IMG/VR virus record: IMGVR_UViG_3300044620_001904
Location: 1 to 64,000 of that record
Length of the DNA stretch: 64,000 nt
Origin: a virus
Strand: one strand, 5' to 3'
Positions 57,584 through 62,165 of the stretch are shown here, piece by piece. A program made the position numbers and the translations under genes. The notes under the pieces are model-generated. The model was given only the letters and a program-made list of their open reading frames with translations, was not told where the DNA came from and did no database searches. Positions within the stretch are counted from its first letter, which is position 1. Every line of letters begins with the position of its first letter.

Positions 57584-57589
57584 GTATTG

Positions 57590-57662
57590 AGAGCAGTGAG
57601 GGATTCAAACCCCCGTGTTTCTCCTTTGCAGGGAGTTGCCTAATCGCTCGAGCCAACTGCTC
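57590..57662 (-). tRNA. tRNA-Cys(GCA)
   Basis: Acceptor GAGCAGT/ACTGCTC, loop CTGCAAA, discriminator U as required for Cys. Confidence 0.9.
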
Positions 57663-57667
57663 TTATG

Positions 57668-57742
57668 TCTTCAGGGGCGGGCTCGAACCGCCGACCTCTT
57701 GGATATCAGCCAAGGATTCTAAACCAACTGAACTACCTGAAG
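57668..57742 (-). tRNA. tRNA-Ile(GAU)
   Basis: Acceptor CTTCAGG/CCTGAAG, anticodon arm CTTGG-CTGATAT-CCAAG, T arm GGCGG-TTCGAGC-CCGCC. Confidence 0.9.
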
Positions 57743-57748
57743 ATTATG

Positions 57749-57822
57749 TAGTGAGGATGGGACTTGAACCCATGACTGCATGTGTATAAGACATGTATTC
57801 TAACCAACTGAATTACCTCACT
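57749..57822 (-). tRNA. tRNA-Ile(UAU)
   Basis: Acceptor AGTGAGG/CCTCACT, anticodon arm CATGT-CTTATAC-ACATG. A direct AUA reader; most bacteria instead use a modified CAU anticodon. Confidence 0.88.
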
Positions 57823-57830
57823 ATAATTAA

Positions 57831-57906
57831 GTGATTCCGGTGGGATTCAAACCCACGTTTACCATTTTAAAAGAATGGTGCCTACAATCACTCGGCCACG
57901 AAATCA
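57831..57906 (-). tRNA. tRNA-Lys(UUU)
   Basis: Acceptor TGATTTC/GGAATCA, anticodon arm CCATT-CTTTTAA-AATGG, T loop TTTGAAT. The discriminator reads C, unusual for Lys. Confidence 0.85.
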
Positions 57907-57950
57907 TTTTTTATACCAACAATGTCAAAGAACCTTGTTCTAATCTTTCA

Positions 57951-57982
57951 CAAAGGTAAATCAAATTTTTTAATCCAACAAA
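57951..57982 (-). promoter_or_regulatory. Promoter of the main tRNA array (TTTG-N20-TACCTTTG)
   Basis: On the minus strand TTTG (57979-57982) and TACCTTTG (57951-57958) are 20 bases apart, 45 bases upstream of tRNA-Lys. It could drive the array down to 54.9 kb. Confidence 0.75.
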
Positions 57983-58002
57983 TCTATGTGAAAGATTTTT
58001 TT

Positions 58003-58085
58003 GAGGAAAGGGTGGGAATCGAACCCACGTTGAGAATTAACTCGCAGATTAACAGTCTGCTGCCTGGCCTCTAGGCTACCAATCC
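58003..58085 (-). tRNA. tRNA-Asn(GUU) with a Tyr-like body
   Basis: Anticodon arm GCAGA-CTGTTAA-TCTGC, D stem GCC/GGC and a long variable arm (GAG/CTC) resemble bacterial tRNA-Tyr, yet the anticodon is GUU. The acceptor GGATTGG/CCTTTCC has two mismatches, and the discriminator reads U. Confidence 0.75.
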
Positions 58086-58101
58086 ATTTTATATTGTATT
58101 A

Positions 58102-58650
58102 CTAAGTGTTTTTTTTCAAAAAATTGTCCCTAAACATATCAACAATTCCAATAATTTCATTTTTGAATTTTGAATGTATATATAGATGATGTGTTGGACA
58201 CAAAGGAATCAAATTTTCCGGTGAGTTATTTTTTTTATTACAATCATAATGGTGGATTGCCACTATTTTAGATTCACCACATACCACGCATCGTTTTTGG
58301 TGATGTTCAAAACCTATTCTACGGTATCCATTTCTTTCTCTATTTTCAACAGAACCGACCCAATTAGGGTTATTAGGACCACTTCTGAAAAAACTATTTG
58401 AGCAAGAATAAGAACAAGTTGTTTTTTCATGTTTATGATTTGTAATAGTAACGAACACATTACCACAAATTGGACATTTTTTTTCCAAGTAATCGTATTT
58501 AGTTTTTTTCTTTTTCAAATGTGAAATATCTACACTATGAAGTTCTATAAACTCAAAAAATTTTTTTCTAGTTTTACCATTATCATAACCATAAATTGAT
58601 TTTATTGCGTCAGTAATAGTTTGAGAATTTTTTATTATTTCTGTTTCCAT
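58102..58650 (-). CDS. HNH endonuclease, free-standing
   Basis: The 182-residue protein has a zinc finger (KCPICGNVFVTI, later TCSYSCSNSFF) and the motif GPNNPNWVG, as in phage HNH_3-type proteins. A C-terminal HNH core follows: RCVVCGESKIVAIHHYDCNK, then NLIPLCPTHHLYIHSKF. It is inserted between two tRNA genes, a common home for homing endonucleases. A CATATTTATA motif ends 3 bases before its start, as in the two endonuclease genes at 16.6 and 20.2 kb. Confidence 0.85.
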   Translation of the reverse strand: METEIIKNSQTITDAIKSIYGYDNGKTRKKFFEFIELHSVDISHLKKKKTKYDYLEKKCPICGNVFVTITNHKHEKTTCSYSCSNSFFRSGPNNPNWVGSVENRERNGYRRIGFEHHQKRCVVCGESKIVAIHHYDCNKKNNSPENLIPLCPTHHLYIHSKFKNEIIGIVDMFRDNFLKKNT

Positions 58651-58712
58651 ACATATAAATATGTTAGAAATCGTAAAAAACTAATTTGGTCAAACTTTTT
58701 CAATACGACAAG

Positions 58713-58785
58713 TAGAGTAGACAGGACTCGAACCTGCACGCACTTGCTCCCAAAGCAAGGGACCTTCCAATTGGTCAACTACTCT
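58713..58785 (-). tRNA. tRNA-Pro(UGG)
   Basis: Acceptor AGAGTAG/CTACTCT, anticodon arm CTTGC-TTTGGGA-GCAAG, discriminator A. Confidence 0.9.
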
Positions 58786-58841
58786 ATATGAAAAACATAA
58801 TTTTGTAATTACAACACTTAATAACCAATATTTCAAAGAAC

Positions 58842-58876
58842 AAAAAAAAACCCCGAACTTTTTACGGTTCAGGGTT
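58842..58876 (-). terminator. Terminator of the 34-residue gene
   Basis: A 10-bp stem AACCCTGAAC/GTTCGGGGTT (one G-U pair) followed by nine T on the minus strand. Confidence 0.85.
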
Positions 58877-58899
58877 TTTATATGATAATTTTAACTATA

Positions 58900-59004
58900 T
58901 CAACTTTTAACTACTGAACCAATGAATGTACGAAACATCCCAGGATACCAACAATTACCTTGTGGTTTCGAACTAATGACGTTATGTAAATTTATTGTTT
59001 TCAT
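58900..59004 (-). CDS. Monocistronic microprotein, 34 residues
   Basis: The frame reads MKTINLHNVISSKPQGNCWY and on to FIGSVVKS. It has its own consensus promoter 21 bases upstream and a strong terminator 24 bases downstream, so it is an independent transcription unit. That is the evidence for a real gene. The peptide has one Cys and two aromatic residues in a Pro/Gly-rich middle. No family is recognised. Confidence 0.65.
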   Translation of the reverse strand: MKTINLHNVISSKPQGNCWYPGMFRTFIGSVVKS

Positions 59005-59024
59005 AGTTTGTTATATAAGTATTA

Positions 59025-59056
59025 CAAAAGTAGTAAAAATATCAATACAAGTCAAA
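59025..59056 (-). promoter_or_regulatory. Bacteroidota-type promoter (TTTG-N20-TACTTTTG)
   Basis: On the minus strand TTTG (59053-59056) and TACTTTTG (59025-59032) are 20 bases apart, just upstream of the 34-residue gene. Confidence 0.72.
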
Positions 59057-59064
59057 TATTTTTT

Positions 59065-59211
59065 TCACCACCTAAAATAAATTGTTGCTATTCCTATCGC
59101 AAATGTTAAGACTCTACGTTTTTCAGGATGATAAGGAGTTTTTTGATATGAAATACCAATATCAAACCACCATTCGCCATCAAAATTGTTCCAAACAAAT
59201 TCTGTTTTCAT
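59065..59211 (-). CDS. Small protein, 48 residues
   Basis: The product starts MKTEFVWNNFDGEWWFDIGI and ends RVLTFAIGIATIYFRW. It is rich in aromatic residues and ends in a hydrophobic segment that could touch a membrane. No family is recognised. It lies just upstream of the 34-residue gene's promoter, whose two boxes are at 59025-59056. Confidence 0.55.
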   Translation of the reverse strand: MKTEFVWNNFDGEWWFDIGISYQKTPYHPEKRRVLTFAIGIATIYFRW

Positions 59212-59227
59212 GTCTTATCGTTTAATT

Positions 59228-59407
59228 TTAAAACATTAAAGTTCTAACCAAGTATCCAATTAATTCATTAAGTAATGCAAAAAAACCAACTATGGATCCA
59301 ATTCCAAATACCGACATCAATATAAATTGTGTCATAATTGCAAAAGTTGATGGTTCCCTTTTGAATTGGTTTTTCTTGTAAAATTTTGAAAAAAAAGATG
59401 TTTGCAT
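59228..59407 (-). CDS. Small membrane protein, 59 residues
   Basis: A basic N-terminal half (MQTSFFSKFYKKNQFKREPS) is followed by one long hydrophobic helix (MTQFILMSVFGIGSIVGFFA) and a short tail. This is a typical single-span inner-membrane peptide. It is 16 bases upstream of the 48-residue gene on the same strand, and 12 bases after the 70-residue gene. The role is unknown. Confidence 0.6.
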   Translation of the reverse strand: MQTSFFSKFYKKNQFKREPSTFAIMTQFILMSVFGIGSIVGFFALLNELIGYLVRTLMF

Positions 59408-59419
59408 ATGGTTTTATTT

Positions 59420-59632
59420 TTAGATTTCGCTCAAATATGATTTCAGGTTAGCAAGTTCAATTTTTAATCTTACGATTTCATCGTTTTGCAATTTTATATC
59501 TTCCAGTCTTTCCTTTAAAACCTCAAAAGAATAATCGATAATTTGTTGTTCAATTTCGGTCAAATCTTCTTTTTTTACAAGAATTTTCTCCAAAATAAAC
59601 TCACAATATTTGTCTTTTTGAGATTTAAACAT
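59420..59632 (-). CDS. Coiled-coil small protein, 70 residues
   Basis: The product is nearly all helix (KEDLTEIEQQIIDYSFEVLK, LQNDEIVRLKIELANLKSYL) with a leucine-rich C-terminal heptad pattern. It has its own host-type promoter 17 bases upstream and leads a run of three small genes. It could be a protein-binding or host-takeover factor; nothing specific is visible. Confidence 0.65.
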   Translation of the reverse strand: MFKSQKDKYCEFILEKILVKKEDLTEIEQQIIDYSFEVLKERLEDIKLQNDEIVRLKIELANLKSYLSEI

Positions 59633-59648
59633 TTTGTTTTTTGTTGGG

Positions 59649-59680
59649 CAAAGATATAACTTTTATCTATCTCTGCCAAA
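59649..59680 (-). promoter_or_regulatory. Bacteroidota-type promoter (TTTG-N20-TATCTTTG)
   Basis: On the minus strand TTTG (59677-59680) and TATCTTTG (59649-59656) are 20 bases apart; it serves the 70-residue gene. Confidence 0.75.
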
Positions 59681-59685
59681 TTTTT

Positions 59686-59919
59686 TTAAAAAATCGTGTG
59701 ATCCCCAAAGTTATCGTCCCAAGGACAAGGGATGGACTTTCTATCATCATCACGAGTTGGTTGGATGATATCAGAAATTTCAGATAATATCTGTAAAGCA
59801 TCCGTTTGAGCATTATCAGATTGGAAGATAGTTTCAGCATAAGGATATTTTTTGAAATAATCATCAAGAACATTGATAACTTCAGATTTTTTTTCGGGTG
59901 TCCAATTTATTTTATACAT
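59686..59919 (-). CDS. Small acidic protein, 77 residues
   Basis: The product starts MYKINWTPEKKSEVINVLDD and ends WDDNFGDHTIF. The first two thirds are helical, the end is rich in Asp and Pro. I prefer this frame over an overlapping frame on the same strand (59667-59873) because its composition is protein-like and its start is close to the upstream tRNA. No family is recognised. Confidence 0.6.
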   Translation of the reverse strand: MYKINWTPEKKSEVINVLDDYFKKYPYAETIFQSDNAQTDALQILSEISDIIQPTRDDDRKSIPCPWDDNFGDHTIF

Positions 59920-59933
59920 ATTCTATTTTTGTG

Positions 59934-60019
59934 AGCCAAGGGCCGGATTCGAACCGGCGTGTGAGTAAACTCATCCTCATTACAAGTGAGGTGCAATCGA
60001 CCATCTATGCGACCTAGGC
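59934..60019 (-). tRNA. tRNA-Thr(UGU) with a long variable arm
   Basis: Acceptor GCCTAGG/CCTTGGC (one mismatch), anticodon arm CCTCA-CTTGTAA-TGAGG, T arm GCCGG-TTCGAAT-CCGGC. The variable region has a hairpin TGAG-TTTA-CTCA, not expected for Thr. Confidence 0.8.
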
Positions 60020-60029
60020 AAATTGTTGG

Positions 60030-60102
60030 TGACCCTGGCACGATTCGAACGTGCGACTGATTGCTTAGAAGGCAATTACTCTATCCTCTGAGTTACAGGG
60101 CC
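60030..60102 (-). tRNA. tRNA-Arg(UCU)
   Basis: Acceptor GGCCCTG/CAGGGTC, anticodon arm ATTGC-CTTCTAA-GCAAT, discriminator A and an encoded CCA (60027-60029). Confidence 0.92.
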
Positions 60103-60108
60103 TTATAA

Positions 60109-60285
60109 TTATATTTTCTTCACTTCATATCTATGACCACTGTCAGAATTTATCTCCATTAATTTTCTTGTGTTTTCTGCGTCTTCAAAAGTTTCAAACT
60201 CTAATACTTCCTCATGAGTGTCCAATATAATTACCGGCATCTCTACATTTCTGTCATTTTTTACAAATTTTACAATTACATACAT
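60109..60285 (-). CDS. Small protein, 58 residues
   Basis: The product starts MYVIVKFVKNDRNVEMPVII and continues LDTHEEVLEFETFEDAENTR, ending HRYEVKKI. The beta-beta-alpha-beta pattern looks like a small ferredoxin-like or DUF-type fold found in phages. It lies between two tRNA genes with 6 and 20 bases spare, so it is part of the array transcript. No family is named with confidence. Confidence 0.65.
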   Translation of the reverse strand: MYVIVKFVKNDRNVEMPVIILDTHEEVLEFETFEDAENTRKLMEINSDSGHRYEVKKI

Positions 60286-60305
60286 AATAATTAGTTTTTT
60301 TTTGG

Positions 60306-60377
60306 CGGTCTATAAGGGAATCGAACCCTTACCATATCATAGACAGTGATATATCCTTGCCGTTAGACGAATAGACC
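60306..60377 (-). tRNA. tRNA-Asp(GUC)
   Basis: Acceptor GGTCTAT/ATAGACC, anticodon arm TATCA-CTGTCTA-TGATA, discriminator G, encoded CCA (60303-60305). Confidence 0.92.
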
Positions 60378-60389
60378 AATTTTGTTTTA

Positions 60390-60420
60390 CAAAGGTAGTA
60401 TAAACTTTTCAATTATACAA
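60390..60420 (-). promoter_or_regulatory. Bacteroidota-type promoter upstream of tRNA-Asp
   Basis: TACCTTTG (60390-60397, minus strand) is preceded at 20 bases by TTG (60418-60420). Confidence 0.6.
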
Positions 60421-60437
60421 CACATTTATTTTTTTTG

Positions 60438-60513
60438 TGGAGAAGATGGGAATCGAACCCACCACAAAAACATTGCAAGTGTTTCTCGCCAAAGCCTTGG
60501 TACATGCTCCCCC
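60438..60513 (-). tRNA. tRNA-Ala(UGC)
   Basis: Acceptor GGGGGAG/CTTCTCC (with G-U pairs), anticodon arm AAACA-CTTGCAA-TGTTT, T arm GTGGG-TTCGATT-CCCAT. The D arm is irregular. Confidence 0.82.
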
Positions 60514-60524
60514 AAATTATTTTG

Positions 60525-60610
60525 TAGTGCCGATGGGATTCGAACCCACGATTATCCTTTCGGATTCCAGATTGAAAGTCTGGTAGCCTAAACCACTAGC
60601 CGACGGCACC
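60525..60610 (-). tRNA. tRNA-Glu(UUC) with a long variable arm
   Basis: Acceptor GGTGCCG/CGGCACT, anticodon arm CCAGA-CTTTCAA-TCTGG, T arm GTGGG-TTCGAAT-CCCAT. The variable region has ATCC-GAAA-GGAT, which normal Glu tRNAs lack. Confidence 0.8.
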
Positions 60611-60650
60611 ATTTATGATACAAAATTACAAAATATATTTCAAAGAACCA

Positions 60651-60683
60651 AAAATAAAAAACCCACCTTTTTGGGGTGGGTTT
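60651..60683 (-). terminator. Terminator of the 25-residue gene
   Basis: A 9-bp stem AAACCCACC/GGTGGGTTT followed by T-rich sequence on the minus strand. Confidence 0.85.
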
Positions 60684-60706
60684 CAATATTTTAGAAAACT
60701 ACAATA

Positions 60707-60784
60707 TTATACCACACCCCGTAGAGTAAGTTCTGCTTCCGTTCTATCGGCAGTGGTGATATATATGTAGTTCAAATTTTTCAT
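60707..60784 (-). CDS. Monocistronic microprotein, 25 residues
   Basis: The frame reads MKNLNYIYITTADRTEAELT and then LRGVV. It is placed between a TATCTTTG promoter box 5 bases upstream and a strong terminator 24 bases downstream, the same design as the 34-residue unit at 58.9 kb. The alternative is that the unit makes a small RNA and the frame is chance. Confidence 0.5.
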   Translation of the reverse strand: MKNLNYIYITTADRTEAELTLRGVV

Positions 60785-60788
60785 AACA

Positions 60789-60818
60789 CAAAGATACAAA
60801 GAATTTTTATAAAATCAA
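60789..60818 (-). promoter_or_regulatory. Bacteroidota-type promoter of the 25-residue unit
   Basis: On the minus strand TATCTTTG (60789-60796) is preceded at 19 bases by an ATTG (60816-60819 region). Confidence 0.6.
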
Positions 60819-60830
60819 TACCCTTATCCT

Positions 60831-61352
60831 TTATTTTCTTAATTTAGGTTTAGATTTCATTTTATCATATATCCTAACGAAATAATAAGGATCTTCCATC
60901 ACATAACAAAATTCATTCCTTGTTGTCGCGTTAAGGATTTTAACTTCTTTGATCGGATATTTTGACAATAAATCCATATCTTTGTCGTTATATCTAAACC
61001 ACATATCAATTCTACATGAAATACCAGGTCTAATATTCCACAAAGCAACGGAATCATTTTCTAAATAGAATGTAACACGACTTATTCTACTGCAAAAATG
61101 ATCGTCTTTGTAGGTTAACCTAAATTCGTGTAAATATTGATATTTTTTATCCATATCAACATTTGTTATTACCGGTTGGATTTCAAATAACGAATCCGAA
61201 TGGATATACGGCTTTGGTTGAAGAGGATCGGTCTCGGATCTTTCTTCGTACTTAGCGATGTGCTCACAGTGAGGACATGGTTTGTCTGTTTCAAATGGTG
61301 TGAAAGCCATAAACACCAATAAACAGATTGCGATAATTATAGAAGTTTTCAT
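60831..61352 (-). CDS. Exported protein, 173 residues
   Basis: The first 20 residues (MKTSIIIAICLLVFMAFTPF) are a signal peptide or anchor. The mature part has a CPHCEH motif at residues 26-31, is beta-rich and has several Cys, Tyr and Asp residues (FRLTYKDDHFCSRISRVTFY, GISCRIDMWFRYNDKD). No family is recognised. It would act in the periplasm or at the surface, perhaps against superinfection. An AATATTTATA motif ends 3 bases before its start. Confidence 0.65.
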   Translation of the reverse strand: MKTSIIIAICLLVFMAFTPFETDKPCPHCEHIAKYEERSETDPLQPKPYIHSDSLFEIQPVITNVDMDKKYQYLHEFRLTYKDDHFCSRISRVTFYLENDSVALWNIRPGISCRIDMWFRYNDKDMDLLSKYPIKEVKILNATTRNEFCYVMEDPYYFVRIYDKMKSKPKLRK

Positions 61353-61549
61353 ATCTATAAATATTTGATTATTTTTAATATTTACATTTTTAAAAAAATA
61401 TTTATTCTTCTAAATTTTTAATTTCTTTACATTAAAATTACATTAATTTAAAACTAAAAAAAAGTTATTTGATATTTATTATAGTGACTTTAATTTTTTT
61501 TTATTGAAAATTTTATTATATTTGTATCTAATTTGTAATGATTATTAAC

Positions 61550-62050
61550 ATGGAAAGAGTTTTAGTTTTAAATTCTGATTATAGTCCTTTGAACGTAACG
61601 ACTGTCATTCGTGGTTTTAACTTAGTTAATAAAGGAAAGGCCGAGATATTAAAATCGGGCGAAAAACCGATAAGTGCTGGTTCATTATCATTTGCTCGCC
61701 CTTTGATAATAAGACTATTGGTTTATGTTAAATACAGGGTTAAAAACTTAAAAGTTAATAGGGCTAGAATTTATAAACGTGATGGTCATAAATGTGTATA
61801 TTGTGGGGCGAATAAAAATCTTACAATAGACCACGTTTTACCAAAATCTCGTGGTGGAACAAATAGATGGACTAATTTGGTTACATGCTGCGGTACTTGT
61901 AATAGAAAAAAAGGTGATAGAACTCCATATGAAGCAAATATGACTTTAAGTGTAAAACCTTATGAACCATCATTGTTTTCTGATGTATTTCATAATCACA
62001 TAAGTGATCTGTGGGATGAATTCAAACAAACGATGGGGTTGAATTATTGA
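61550..62050 (+). CDS. HNH endonuclease of bacterial type
   Basis: I choose the ATG at 61550 (MERVLVLNSDYSPLNV), the standard start of this family; an earlier ATG at 61538 adds four residues. The HNH core is VNRARIYKRDGHKCVYCG, then LTIDHVLPKSRGGTNRWTNL and TCCGTCNRKKGDRTPYEA, with two zinc Cys pairs and D-H. Such proteins are common in Bacteroidota chromosomes and phages as DNA-cutting enzymes, sometimes linked to packaging. A TATATTTG box at 61517-61524 may be its promoter. Confidence 0.9.
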   Translation: MERVLVLNSDYSPLNVTTVIRGFNLVNKGKAEILKSGEKPISAGSLSFARPLIIRLLVYVKYRVKNLKVNRARIYKRDGHKCVYCGANKNLTIDHVLPKSRGGTNRWTNLVTCCGTCNRKKGDRTPYEANMTLSVKPYEPSLFSDVFHNHISDLWDEFKQTMGLNY

Positions 62051-62068
62051 TTCACAAATATACCAAAA

Positions 62069-62098
62069 ACAAAAGAGAGTCCGAAAACTCTCTTTTGT
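62069..62098. terminator. Inverted repeat, probable bidirectional terminator
   Basis: A perfect 12-bp stem ACAAAAGAGAGT/ACTCTCTTTTGT between two convergent genes; each arm supplies a short T run. Confidence 0.75.
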
Positions 62099-62165
62099 TA
62101 GATTTGGAACACCCCCTTTTTTTAGATGTTTATACTAAACAGGACTCTCGTCCCGAAAAGTCAAT

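Noticed and set aside
59667-59873. A 68-codon minus-strand frame overlapping the 77-residue gene
   Set aside because: Its composition (runs of Met, Leu and Ile) is that of a shifted frame, and it overlaps the promoter of the 70-residue gene.
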